Below the pieces are notes generated by a model. The model saw only the letters and a program-made list of their open reading frames with translations, was not told where the DNA came from and ran no database searches. A DNA stretch of 61,758 nucleotides from assembly GCA_018001635.1 (NCBI GenBank), contig JAGNHS010000011.1, positions 1-61,758 of the forward strand, given 5' to 3'. This document shows positions 26,294 to 34,869 of this stretch, piece by piece. This stretch comes from Pseudomonadota bacterium (GTDB lineage: Bacteria > Bdellovibrionota > UBA2428). A program made the translations under genes and the position numbers. Numbering within the stretch: the first letter of the stretch is position 1; the number at the start of each line of letters is the position of its first letter.

Positions 26294-26454
26294 GATAGCA
26301 GACGCACCCTTTCAATATTATTTGTCGGTATACAATGGAGTAATCTGAACACAAAAATGATTAAGTTTTAGTAAATTAACACCTTAAAAGCCGAAACTTT
26401 TGAGTCATGTAGAATATAGAAGCTCTTAAATTCCAATCCTTTGTTAATTTTCTG

Positions 26455-27855
26455 TTAATTGTTATACGCCGCTTCGGAAATGCTTTTTAGATAGGGGATA
26501 ACAACTACCTTATATTCAGGAAAATATTTTTGAGCTAGGGGCTTTAATTCAGCAGAATCTCCAACCGCACCAAAAAGTATGGTGCTGTTTTTCCATAAGT
26601 TGTTTTCTAAACTGGCAATTTTCTTTCTATCGACTTTCCAATTGTTTCCTCTAGAAAGGGCATATTCAAAAGATTCCGATCCAACAACTACAGCTTGTCT
26701 TCGCGAGAGACGTGCGCTTGGAGTGCTGAAGTCGAGACTTCGAGAATTTTTAAAACTGACAAAGCTACGATCAAAATGATTATCGTTGATTATTGAAATG
26801 TTTTGATTTTTTTCAAAAAGGCCATCAATAAGTTCATTAAAAGTTTTAAAGGCTTCTTCTTGTTTGTTGCGTTGAGGATTGCTGATTAAACTCATTAAAG
26901 GGTTGCCGCGGTACCTTGATCCAGCACTATTGGCATAATAGGCGAGCCCCTTTTCTGTTCGAATTACAGAGGCAAAATAGGCATCCAGACCATTAGACAC
27001 TAATAAATAATCACCAAATTGAAAGGGGAGTTCTAAATCTTTATCAATATTCATTTTGGGGAGAGCAAAAAAGCCCATAATTGTTTGAGCGCGTTCTTTG
27101 CGGTCTAATATAATGAAGGTCTTTGTTTTAGATCCCTGGGGTGTAGGAACGGTGCTGGAAGTGAGCGAAGTTTTCAACACTTTATCTTCAATTTTTCCTT
27201 GTTTGCTAAAAACATTTTGTAAAATATCGTTGATGAGTGGTCTTGTTTCTTCCGGCGCCACAACTCCCACCCAAATTTTTGGAGTGTTTTGAATATTGTT
27301 AATAAAATACTTCTCAACTTTATCAAGACTTATTGAAGCGATGTCTTCTACGAAAAGAGGCAATCCATTGAGTTCATTTTTGTTGAGCCATCTGAGTAAG
27401 GTCGATCTGAGCATAGTGGAATCATTGTCGAGTGAGCCCTGATAAGCCGCTTTTAATTTTGTTATAGCTACAGAAAAGCTTTTTGAATCAAATCTAGGTT
27501 GATTCCAATTGTCTTTTAAGGTTTCAATTAATTTTTGATAATTAATTTCTTTTAAATAAGGAAAGCTTAATTCCCAACTACTAAAATCATTGGAGACATC
27601 AAATGAGTTTTCAGCTCCAAAACTAGTGAGCAAATCATTGTAAGCTTGCCGGTCCAGCTTTTTTGTGCCGGAACTAAGAATCTCAGAAAGTATCTGACCA
27701 GATCCTTTGTCTTCTTTGTTTTGAACTTCAAAACCTCGTGGGATAAAAACAGTCATATTCACGACGGGAACTGGATCTTTTTCAAAATCGACAATAATTT
27801 CAGCTTTAGCAATCAACGAAAAAAAAGCAGTTATAAAAACTATATATTGTTTCAT
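26455..27855 (-). CDS. M16 family peptidase-like protein, non-catalytic partner
   Basis: M16B-type (pitrilysin/insulinase fold) half-clam protein. It has a signal peptide (MKQYIVFITAFFSLIAKA), lies 10 nt after the catalytic M16 gene and begins with PVPVVNMTVFIPRGFEVQNK, but the position for HxxEH reads GQILSEILSSGT, so no zinc site is present. In two-protein M16 systems one subunit supplies the metal site and the other an Arg/Tyr for substrate, and this fits the second type. AGGAG 8 nt upstream supports the start. Predicted periplasmic peptidase complex with 27866-29221. Confidence 0.85.
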   Translation of the reverse strand: MKQYIVFITAFFSLIAKAEIIVDFEKDPVPVVNMTVFIPRGFEVQNKEDKGSGQILSEILSSGTKKLDRQAYNDLLTSFGAENSFDVSNDFSSWELSFPYLKEINYQKLIETLKDNWNQPRFDSKSFSVAITKLKAAYQGSLDNDSTMLRSTLLRWLNKNELNGLPLFVEDIASISLDKVEKYFINNIQNTPKIWVGVVAPEETRPLINDILQNVFSKQGKIEDKVLKTSLTSSTVPTPQGSKTKTFIILDRKERAQTIMGFFALPKMNIDKDLELPFQFGDYLLVSNGLDAYFASVIRTEKGLAYYANSAGSRYRGNPLMSLISNPQRNKQEEAFKTFNELIDGLFEKNQNISIINDNHFDRSFVSFKNSRSLDFSTPSARLSRRQAVVVGSESFEYALSRGNNWKVDRKKIASLENNLWKNSTILFGAVGDSAELKPLAQKYFPEYKVVVIPYLKSISEAAYNN

Positions 27856-27865
27856 GTCTTAACTC

Positions 27866-29221
27866 CTAGTGTTGCTTGGGCTGGATAAAAACGCGTGTTT
27901 TTCCGCGCTTTTTCCATGATTCGAATTGATCGATGATGTCTTGTTTTTGAAGTTTTCTTAAATTTTGGATGATGTCAAAACCGTAAAGTGGAGACCCTGC
28001 TAAAGTGGTCGATGTTCCAACTTTTTTTGCAAGCGACATGGGGCTGCGCAAACCTTCCCACTCTCCAGCTAAAAACGAAAGTTTTGCCGATTCAATTCTT
28101 TCTGGACTTAACCACGCGGTGAACTTTTTGAGAGCAGCATTATACGCGTTTTCAAGTTTTGCTATAGAGACACCAGGGTTGGCTTCAATGAATATTGTTG
28201 CAAGAGCGGGATCGTGATCGGGAAAACAATCAGAAGAAATGGAATGTGCTATTCCTTTCTCAACTAATTCATAGTTTAAAAAACCAGTTTCTTCGGTAGC
28301 CAACATCACGCATACAAAGAGATCGTTGGCGGCTTTGGGGTCACTAGCGGATAATCCAAATACTGCATCTGCCATAAGAACTTGTTGGGAAGTTAAGTTA
28401 ATAACTTTTTTTCGATAACTTCGTACAGTTTTTTCTACGGGAATGACTGGTTCTTCAAAAGTTTGTGATTCAAAGGAACCATAATGTTCATCGAGCCATT
28501 CAAGAACTTGAGGAATATCAAAGGAGCCAGCGATGCTGATGTTAGCTCGATTGGGAGCGTAGAATCTTTTGTAAAAACTCAAAGCGTCTTCAAAGGAGGC
28601 GGCATCGAGATCTTTTTGCCAACCGATGGGTCCCGTTTTGTAACTATGTTTGTCGTAGGCAAGTTGATAGAGTTCCCAGTAGAGTCGACCCCAAGGACTA
28701 TCATCTACGCTCTTCTTGCGTTCTGAAACAACCGCACCACGTTCGGTGTCAAAACCATTTTTAGTGATGAGCAGTTTTCGCATTCTTTCAGATTCAAATT
28801 TCATCACTTCTGGAAGTAATCTGTCGGGAACGAATTCGTGATAGACGGTCATGTCTCTAGAGGTGAAAGCATTGTATTCTCCACCCCAGAGACTCAATGT
28901 TTTAAAGGGTTCAGGAAAGCTCTCGGTTCCCCGAAACATCATATGTTCGAAAAGGTGTGCGAGTCCGGTTTTGCCTTCAAGTTCGAAGCGACTACCCACG
29001 TTGTAAGATGTTACATAGGCAATGGCTCCAGTGTTTTCTCGAGGAATTAAAAATACGCGAAGTCCATTCGATTTGTGACGGTATTCATGGATAGGAAGGC
29101 CGGGGTAGGGCTCATAAGTGGCCACACGATTAAAGTGTTCAGAGGATTCTTTGGCCTCTTTTAATGATGAGCAAGAAACGAGAAATATGGATAAGAAAAT
29201 CGCATTAAGACAAAATCTCAT
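27866..29221 (-). CDS. M16 family zinc metallopeptidase, lipoprotein
   Basis: Catalytic member of the M16 pair. The signal peptide ends in a lipobox (FLVSCSS, Cys near residue 17), so it is anchored to a membrane by lipid. The zinc motif HxxEH is in GLAHLFEHMMFRGTE, and the third ligand Glu lies ~75 residues later in the RGAVVSERKK...WELYQ stretch. The second, inactive half-domain follows (SISSDCFPDHDPALAT). Family role: degradation of peptides in the envelope. First gene of the two-gene unit. Confidence 0.9.
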   Translation of the reverse strand: MRFCLNAIFLSIFLVSCSSLKEAKESSEHFNRVATYEPYPGLPIHEYRHKSNGLRVFLIPRENTGAIAYVTSYNVGSRFELEGKTGLAHLFEHMMFRGTESFPEPFKTLSLWGGEYNAFTSRDMTVYHEFVPDRLLPEVMKFESERMRKLLITKNGFDTERGAVVSERKKSVDDSPWGRLYWELYQLAYDKHSYKTGPIGWQKDLDAASFEDALSFYKRFYAPNRANISIAGSFDIPQVLEWLDEHYGSFESQTFEEPVIPVEKTVRSYRKKVINLTSQQVLMADAVFGLSASDPKAANDLFVCVMLATEETGFLNYELVEKGIAHSISSDCFPDHDPALATIFIEANPGVSIAKLENAYNAALKKFTAWLSPERIESAKLSFLAGEWEGLRSPMSLAKKVGTSTTLAGSPLYGFDIIQNLRKLQKQDIIDQFESWKKRGKTRVFIQPKQH

Positions 29222-29276
29222 AGAGCTCGAGTATACCTGATGCCAAAGCAGAAATCCTTGTGTGTGGCGTTAGAAT

Positions 29277-29930
29277 CTATTCAATTGAAGAGAGAATGGC
29301 TTGTCTAACTTTAGGGCTGAAGCAGTCGTCAGCTTTAAGAGTTTTGCTTTTTGAATAATTTTCGCGAATTTCGGTTGAACTTATAGGGGTAATGCTTTGA
29401 TTCATAATTCTAAAGTTGCTCAATGAACGTAAAGACTTTGGAATTTTATCTTCCACTTTTTCGTCGAGCCCCCTAGTGAATATCCAAACTCCCGAGATTT
29501 CATTTAAAAGTGAGTTGATTTGTTTCCATTTTTCTAATCCCCCTAATAGATCAGACCCCATGGCTAAAACCCAATTAGAGTGGAGCAAGTTTTCTCTTTT
29601 TTTGAGCGAAATTAAAGTGTCGATAGTGTAAGAGCTTTCTTTTCTTTCAAACTCAGAATTTTCGAGAATAAGTTTTTCAAAATTTTCTGCAGAGCTCGTG
29701 TTTTTAATGTCTTCTACAAGCGCCGTAACCCACTTCCATCGAAGACTAGGATTATTCCATAGTGCTCCAGAGTTTTGTTCGGCTTTAAGGGGGTTTTGGA
29801 AGGTGGGTACTAAATGGAGCTTTTGAACCCAGGGATCTTTAATTAAGAAAGAAATTATTTCGAAATGCCCTTTGTGAGGGGGGTCAAACGAGCCTCCGTA
29901 GTAAACCTGGAAACTCCCGTTTTCGTTCAC
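29277..29930 (-). CDS. nadD: Nicotinate-nucleotide adenylyltransferase
   Basis: Makes deamido-NAD from nicotinate mononucleotide and ATP. The N-terminal YYGGSFDPPHKGHFEI has the GxFDPxHxGH nucleotidyltransferase signature; MGSDLLGGLEKWKQ and the C-terminal ISSTEIRENYSKSK (substrate for ISSTxIR) complete the family pattern. 217 residues. It overlaps the end of obgE by 4 nt, so it is the last gene of rplU-rpmA-obgE-nadD. Confidence 0.92.
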   Translation of the reverse strand: MNENGSFQVYYGGSFDPPHKGHFEIISFLIKDPWVQKLHLVPTFQNPLKAEQNSGALWNNPSLRWKWVTALVEDIKNTSSAENFEKLILENSEFERKESSYTIDTLISLKKRENLLHSNWVLAMGSDLLGGLEKWKQINSLLNEISGVWIFTRGLDEKVEDKIPKSLRSLSNFRIMNQSITPISSTEIRENYSKSKTLKADDCFSPKVRQAILSSIE

Positions 29931-31006
29931 TCAAAGAGTCCCTCATTTCCCATTCTTAAAAGACTTGGGTCAGAGATTTCATTTTTCCATTCGCGAGGGC
30001 CCATTTCAATTAACTTTGTTTCTACTGCATTGAGAAGTTCGTCGACGCCTTGGCCGCTGACAGCAGAAATCAAAAATACTGATTTTCCAAATTTCTTTTT
30101 AATTTCTTCGAAACCTCGAAGGTATAAATCATCTTCCATGAGAACATCAGCTTTGTTGACGGCAATTAGTATGTCTCTATTTTTTAAGGTTTCAGAAAAA
30201 GCCGTAAGCTCTTTTAGTAGAACGTCATATTCTTCTAAAAAAGTTTTCTGATTGATGGGGTCTCCATCGAGGACCACAATGAGTAGTCGACTTCTTTCGC
30301 AGTGCTTGAGAAATTTAGTACCGAGCCCTTTACCTTCACTGGCCCCTTCAATAAGTCCGGGAATATCAGCCACTACGAAAGTGCTCCCCTTACCGCGAAC
30401 TACACCTAGGTTAGGCACTAAAGTGGTGAAGGGATAATTGGCAATTTTAGGTTTAGCGGCACTAATTTTTGATATCAAAGTACTTTTCCCGGCATTGGGG
30501 AATCCAACGAGTCCCACGTCGGCCAGTAGTTTTAGTTCAAGACGAATTTTTCTAACTTCGCCTTCTTCTCCGGGTTGCGCATATTCAGGGGCTTGTTTGG
30601 TAGGAGTGGCAAAATTCATATTACCCAAACCACCTCGACCACCTTTAGCAAGAAGAACTTTTTTGTCTTCTTCAATGATGTCGGCAATTTTTGCACCCGT
30701 TTCAACGTCGTAGATAACGGTCCCTTGGGGAACTAAGACTAGGAGATCTTCTCCATTGCGACCGTTTTTGTTATAGATGCCGCCCTTATGACCGTTGTCG
30801 GCGTGATATTTGGGTTGAAAACGAAAATCTAAGAGGGATTGGAGATTTCGAGTGGCTTGAAAATAAACATGACCGCCTCGACCTCCATCACCACCGTCAG
30901 GTCCCATCATGGGGCGATGGGCTTGTCTCATGAAACTGGACGCCCCAGGTCCGCCGTGTCCAGAGGCCACTTCAATAATGGCTTCATCAATAAATTGCAT
31001 AGACAC
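29927..31006 (-). CDS. obgE: Obg family GTPase
   Basis: Essential ribosome-associated GTPase for 50S maturation and stress control. The glycine-rich Obg fold spans residues 1-158 (GGPGASSFMRQAHRPMMGPD, GGRGGLGNMNFATPT). The G domain shows GFPNAGKSTL (G1), DIPGLIEGAS (G3), NKAD (G4) and SAVSGQGVDEL (G5). 359 residues, with no C-terminal extension. Order rplU-rpmA-obgE is the classic arrangement. Confidence 0.96.
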   Translation of the reverse strand: MSMQFIDEAIIEVASGHGGPGASSFMRQAHRPMMGPDGGDGGRGGHVYFQATRNLQSLLDFRFQPKYHADNGHKGGIYNKNGRNGEDLLVLVPQGTVIYDVETGAKIADIIEEDKKVLLAKGGRGGLGNMNFATPTKQAPEYAQPGEEGEVRKIRLELKLLADVGLVGFPNAGKSTLISKISAAKPKIANYPFTTLVPNLGVVRGKGSTFVVADIPGLIEGASEGKGLGTKFLKHCERSRLLIVVLDGDPINQKTFLEEYDVLLKELTAFSETLKNRDILIAVNKADVLMEDDLYLRGFEEIKKKFGKSVFLISAVSGQGVDELLNAVETKLIEMGPREWKNEISDPSLLRMGNEGLFE

Positions 31007-31064
31007 TACCTTCTGGGATTAGAGGGAGCAAAAATATAAGTAGAACTATTAATCCGCTATTTAA

Positions 31065-31337
31065 TTAAGCTTCAACAGCTGCAGCAACAGGCTTGATTGC
31101 AACTCTTGTTGCAAGATTTTTATGGTTCTGGAATTCAACCACGCCTTCAGCAAGAGCGAAGAGAGTGTGATCACGTCCCATACCAACGTTTTTACCAGCA
31201 ACAAAGCAAGTGCCACGTTGACGAACAATGATTGATCCCGCAGTTACGCGCTGACCACCAGAAGCTTTTACGCCTAAATATTTAGGGTTTGAATCACGAC
31301 CGTTTTTGGTACTACCACCAGCTTTTTTCGATGCCAT
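31065..31337 (-). CDS. rpmA: 50S ribosomal protein L27
   Basis: Ribosomal protein near the peptidyl transferase centre. [20 protein letters not shown] is the classic N-terminus (no Firmicutes-type cleavable extension), followed by [19 protein letters not shown]. 90 residues. Its N-terminal tail contacts the A76 end of tRNA in known ribosomes. Confidence 0.97.
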   Translation of the reverse strand: MASKKAGGSTKNGRDSNPKYLGVKASGGQRVTAGSIIVRQRGTCFVAGKNVGMGRDHTLFALAEGVVEFQNHKNLATRVAIKPVAAAVEA

Positions 31338-31344
31338 ACTTCAC

Positions 31345-31716
31345 TTATCCTTCAATGGACTTCACCAACAAACGGGTGAGAGGTTGTCTGTGGCCTAAAG
31401 TTTTTTGAGAGTTTTGTCGGCGACGGTGATGACGAATTTTAATTTTCTCATCAAGTGTTTGCTGAAGAACTTCAAAAGTCACTTTAGCACCTTTAATAGT
31501 AGGTTTTCCGAGTTGGAATTTTCCGGGGCCTTGAGCGACGAAAAGAACGTCGTCAGATGTCCAAGTAGTTCCAGCTTCGACTTCTAATTTTTCAACGAGA
31601 ACCATGTCTCCTTTAGAAACACAGTATTGTTTTCCACCGCTTCTAACAACGGCGTAAGGGAATTCTAAACCAGCTTTCCACTCTTGAGCTTTTTTTTCTT
31701 TAGCTGCGCGGCTCAT
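31345..31716 (-). CDS. rplU: 50S ribosomal protein L21 with N-terminal extension
   Basis: Ribosomal protein binding 23S rRNA. The core YAVVRSGGKQYCVSKGD and the C-terminal KIRHHRRRQNSQKTLGHRQP are typical. Compared with E. coli L21 there are about 19 extra residues at the start (MSRAAKEKKAQEWKAGLEFP). The long start is supported by GGAGGT 8 nt upstream of ATG 31716, and no other ATG lies at the usual start. First gene of the ribosomal/obg operon. Confidence 0.95.
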   Translation of the reverse strand: MSRAAKEKKAQEWKAGLEFPYAVVRSGGKQYCVSKGDMVLVEKLEVEAGTTWTSDDVLFVAQGPGKFQLGKPTIKGAKVTFEVLQQTLDEKIKIRHHRRRQNSQKTLGHRQPLTRLLVKSIEG

Positions 31717-31770
31717 TCTAATAACCTCCGGATCTTGAACGGTTCTTTTTCGCCATTTCGGGCTACTTTG

Positions 31771-32733
31771 TCAAGCGATAAGCTCGCAGATTTCTTTGCG
31801 TAATTTTGTGTCAAACTTAGGCAATATTTGAAGGCATTTTAGGGTTTCTTCCAATTGGCTTAATTTTGAAGCCCCTAAAATTACAGTGCTCACGAGGGGA
31901 GAACTGGCACACCAGGCTACTGCTAGTTGGGCTACTGATAAATCCATTGAACGAGCTAGGGGCTCGAGTTTTTTGACTTTTTCTACCTTTTCTAAGCCCT
32001 CTTTTGAAGAAAATTTCTCAGAAAGCCATTCATAGCCCTTTAGGGTCGCTCGAGAATTGGTGGGTATACCGTGGCTATATTTGCCAGTTAAAATGCCAGA
32101 AGCCAATGGCGACCATATGGTCGTCCCAAGTCCCTCATTTTCAATAAAAGGAGATAAATTGTTTTCAAGATTTTCTCTGTGGAAGAGATTGTATTGAGGT
32201 TGTTCCATGGTGGGAGCTTGAATTTTGTATTCTTTAGCAATTTTATACGCTTCAGTGAGTTCGGGAACGCCCCATTCTGAAGTGCCCCAATAAAGAATTT
32301 TTCCTTGGCGTATGAGGTCGTTCATGGCCAGAACAGTTTCTTCAACTGGTGTTTCGGGATCGGGGCGATGACAGAAATACAAATCTAAATATTCCACTTG
32401 TAATCTTTTAAGTGCAGAATGACAGGCGTCTACAATATGTTTGCGACTGAGTCCGCGCTGAGTGGGAAGATTTCCTCCCCAAAAAACCTTGCTGGAAACA
32501 ATGTAACTATCGCGAGTCCAATTTTTTGAGTGAAGAATTTTACCCATGAGAACTTCACTCTCACCACCCGCATAGGCTTCGGCGTTGTCAAAAAAATTCA
32601 CGCCATTGTCGTATGCGTAGGACATGCATTTTTCTGCTTCACTTTGTCCCATTTGAGTTGAAAAAGTGACCCATGATCCAAAGGAGAGAGTGCTCACTTT
32701 TAAACCAGATTTACCAAGTCGTTTGTATTCCAT
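31771..32733 (-). CDS. Aldo/keto reductase (AKR6/Kv-beta-like)
   Basis: NADPH-dependent oxidoreductase with a TIM barrel. Catalytic tetrad candidates are DNAEAY (Asp, Tyr), SSKVFWG (Lys) and CHRPDPE (His). The N-terminus MEYKRLGKSGLKVSTLSFGS matches voltage-gated-channel beta-subunit-like AKRs, and PQYNLFHRE and GASKLSQLEE are further marks. I start at ATG 32733; an ATG 75 nt upstream would add an atypical tail. Substrate unknown. Monocistronic. Confidence 0.9.
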   Translation of the reverse strand: MEYKRLGKSGLKVSTLSFGSWVTFSTQMGQSEAEKCMSYAYDNGVNFFDNAEAYAGGESEVLMGKILHSKNWTRDSYIVSSKVFWGGNLPTQRGLSRKHIVDACHSALKRLQVEYLDLYFCHRPDPETPVEETVLAMNDLIRQGKILYWGTSEWGVPELTEAYKIAKEYKIQAPTMEQPQYNLFHRENLENNLSPFIENEGLGTTIWSPLASGILTGKYSHGIPTNSRATLKGYEWLSEKFSSKEGLEKVEKVKKLEPLARSMDLSVAQLAVAWCASSPLVSTVILGASKLSQLEETLKCLQILPKFDTKLRKEICELIA

Positions 32734-32862
32734 GGAGCTAAGATAGAGGGAGTCATGTTGGAAGTAAAGTTGATAGGGCCCACGAACGGAAATTCCTCGA
32801 TCCCTCAAAATCAGCGAATTCAGAATTATTGCAAACCGGATTCAAGGTTTCTTCGGACCTGA

Positions 32863-32901
32863 CGAAAAGACCTAAGAGTGGTTAGTTCCTAGGTCTTTTC
32901 G
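32863..32901. terminator. Bidirectional intrinsic terminator
   Basis: CGAAAAGACCTA - 15-nt loop - TAGGTCTTTTCG, a perfect 12-bp stem with AAAA before and TTTT after the GC-rich part, so it can end transcripts on either strand. The stop codon of the 32-codon ORF (minus strand) lies in its loop. Confidence 0.7.
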
Positions 32902-32980
32902 AGATGATACAGGTGATCACAGTCACCTGTATCAATTTCAGAATCTTAAAGATCAGTAAAAGAGCTTCAAAGTTGCACAT
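32882..32980 (-). CDS. Small hydrophobic ORF (32 codons), candidate type I toxin or leader peptide
   Basis: ATG 32980 is preceded by a perfect AGGAGG (32988-32993 on the plus strand as CCTCCT) with 7-nt spacing. The peptide has a polar start (MCNFE), about 21 hydrophobic residues (ALLLIFKILKLIQVTVITCI) and a basic end (SKRPRN), the layout of a single membrane-spanning peptide. A 12-bp perfect stem-loop (32905-32934) is inside the coding sequence and a second (32863-32901) covers the stop codon. Size, hydrophobicity and a stem-rich mRNA are the traits of type I toxins, but no homologue can be named. A chance ORF cannot be ruled out. The rest of the 32734-33119 gap holds a palindrome (ATCAGCTGAT) just upstream. 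Confidence 0.5.
   Translation of the reverse strand: MCNFEALLLIFKILKLIQVTVITCIISKRPRN
32905..32934. other. Perfect stem-loop in intergenic region
   Basis: TGATACAGGTGA - TCACAG - TCACCTGTATCA: a 12-bp perfect stem with a 6-nt loop and no U-tract. It lies wholly within the 32-codon ORF, 4 nt from the terminator stem. It could be an mRNA structural element or a dyad-symmetric protein-binding site. Confidence 0.75.
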
Positions 32981-33119
32981 CGCTGTACCTCCTATCAGCT
33001 GATCCACCTTTCCTGGCTGATGAAACCGTTCATGGGCTAATGAAGCCTTAGCTAGAGTTGTGCCAGATTTTTAATTTGATTGTGATTTATTCGCTAATCA
33101 ATTTTCAATTTGATGCTGC

Positions 33120-33773
33120 TCAAAGATTCTTTTCAAGTTTGAAATGAATTGTTCCTGTTGGATAAGCTTTAATATCGGCCGTGCCACTCACCATGATGAC
33201 GCCTACTCCGCTATAGGTTTCGTGTTTTCCTTGGCCAACTGTTTCCGTACCTGTTCGGTTGTCGGCTTCAACGAGAATATAAATTTTTCCAGCGGCCTCC
33301 GTCGGAAGAGCTTGTTCGGTAGCAAAGCGCCATCCAGTCCAGAGAGGTTGTATCATTCGTCCTGATGCTGCTTTAGTAGGTAAAGTTTTACCTTTGGAAT
33401 CAAAAATAGTTGTAGCGGGGATAAGAAAATGAGCGACGCCCACTTTTCCACCGCGATATTCGCTCTCGCCTTTTAGGATAAGTGACTCACCAGCTTTTTT
33501 ATCAAAGCAAAGAATTTCAAAATTGGAATAAATATTTCTTTTAGTATCCTCAATTAAAAGGGGTGATTTTTCGTTGATCTCAAGGGTGGTTTCTTTTTCT
33601 CGAGAAATCTCACGACAGTTTTTTGAGTGTGCTTTGAAGGCTTCTTCGCGTGAAGCATAGGCTTGAGGTTTTCCACTTCGTAATTTGTCTTGGTAGTCGA
33701 CAATTTCTTGAGTTGATGTGCATGCAGAAATGCTTAAAAGAATAATAAATATGTAATGAGCTTTTAAAAACAT
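33120..33773 (-). CDS. Lipoprotein of unknown function
   Basis: A 217-residue protein with a lipoprotein signal peptide: hydrophobic IFIILLSI followed by the lipobox SACTS (Cys18). The mature part is beta-rich, with EYRGGKVGVAHFLIPATTIF and several Gly/Thr-rich turns, and looks like a single small beta domain. No enzymatic motif. Likely anchored in the outer membrane. It stands alone, its stop at the edge of the structured intergenic region. Confidence 0.75.
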   Translation of the reverse strand: MFLKAHYIFIILLSISACTSTQEIVDYQDKLRSGKPQAYASREEAFKAHSKNCREISREKETTLEINEKSPLLIEDTKRNIYSNFEILCFDKKAGESLILKGESEYRGGKVGVAHFLIPATTIFDSKGKTLPTKAASGRMIQPLWTGWRFATEQALPTEAAGKIYILVEADNRTGTETVGQGKHETYSGVGVIMVSGTADIKAYPTGTIHFKLEKNL

Positions 33774-33845
33774 GGGACGAATATAATCGTCTTAATAAGC
33801 TGAATTCAATGGCTCTTTGAAATTATAACTCGTGAGATCAAAAAA

Positions 33846-34082
33846 TTAATGGCGTTTGAATTTGCGAGTGGGGCCACGCTCATTACAGCTTGGACACATC
33901 ACTTGTTCTTCAACTTCATTATTTTGAGAATCGACGACATAGTGAAAAAATAATTTGTATTCACAAATCGCGCAGTTCTCAAAAGATTTTAATATTTTTG
34001 AGTGAGCAAGTTTTTCTTTAAAATTCTCGACGGAGTTTTTAATCTCGGGATTGATTTGATTGTTCCATTCATGGACTTTCAT
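33846..34082 (-). CDS. Small zinc-ribbon protein
   Basis: 78 residues. The C-terminal half has two CxxC knuckles, CAICEYKLFFHY and CPSCNERGPTRKF, spaced about 26 residues apart, which fits a zinc ribbon. The N-terminal half is charged and helical. The end is basic (RKFKRH), suggesting nucleic-acid or ribosome contact, though no partner is visible. No signal peptide. The 34083-34268 gap after it holds nothing I can identify. Confidence 0.65.
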   Translation of the reverse strand: MKVHEWNNQINPEIKNSVENFKEKLAHSKILKSFENCAICEYKLFFHYVVDSQNNEVEEQVMCPSCNERGPTRKFKRH

Positions 34083-34268
34083 AGTTGGGAATTCCTTTCC
34101 ACAAAGATCTCATCGGTGAAGTGTCTAAAGAGTTTATACGCGCTGCGCGTGGGCCTTGAATATCAAGAGCTTATCTCAGTTCCAATTAAAGTGAGTGAGC
34201 GAGTTTTTGTTGCTTGAGTTTATCGCTTTCTATGAGCATATTTGCACAAAGGATTTTTTCTTAAATAA

Positions 34269-34790
34269 ATGGAAACGAATCGAGATTATCAGGAGTATTT
34301 AAAGTGTTTGGGCTTTGAAGAGAGTCTTCTTGTCGTTCCCACTCAAAAACTAAGCAGCCCTCAAATCTCTAAAGCGAATCCTATTGAATCAAAAACTAAA
34401 CTTATATTTTTAGGTGAGGATCTTTTTGAAAATGAAGCCCGTCAACTTTTAGATAAGATGATTTCTGCCATGAAACTATCTACCGATGCCGTTTTGCTTG
34501 TGGATCCTAAAAGCGGTGATTTTGAAAAAAAATTGGCAGACGAAAATCCTTTAGTCGTTGTGAGCTTGGGAGACCTGGCCTTGAAAACGGCCTTAAAAAA
34601 TGATGCCAATATTTCTTCTCTTCGTGGGCAAATACAAGTCAGTGAAAATCTGAAACGTCGAGATGCTTCATGTGTGAAGCTGATGCCTACTTATCATCCT
34701 TCTTATTTGTTGATGAATCCTGAGGCCAAAAGAGAGGCTTGGGCCGATCTTCAAACTGTTATGAAAATAATTGAAGAGTCAAAGAGCTGA
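34269..34790 (+). CDS. Divergent uracil-DNA glycosylase family protein
   Basis: Belongs by fold to the UDG superfamily, close to families 4/5. Motif B is visible near the C-terminus (MPTYHPSYLL, typically HPSxLL), and VVVSLGDLALKTAL followed by LRGQ fits the central strand-helix and GxLRG. The N-terminal active-site motif of family 4 (GEAPGxxED..GRPF and iron-sulfur cysteines) is absent; LIFLGEDLFENEARQLLDKM takes its place. At 173 residues it is shorter than family 4 enzymes. Repair activity is therefore uncertain. No operon partner. Confidence 0.7.
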   Translation: METNRDYQEYLKCLGFEESLLVVPTQKLSSPQISKANPIESKTKLIFLGEDLFENEARQLLDKMISAMKLSTDAVLLVDPKSGDFEKKLADENPLVVVSLGDLALKTALKNDANISSLRGQIQVSENLKRRDASCVKLMPTYHPSYLLMNPEAKREAWADLQTVMKIIEESKS

Positions 34791-34869
34791 CGAAATTGCC
34801 AGATTCCTGTCGTTCCTGAACAAAGTGATGGCTCGTTTTTTTGTGTTAATCCACTCATCATAAATCTTA

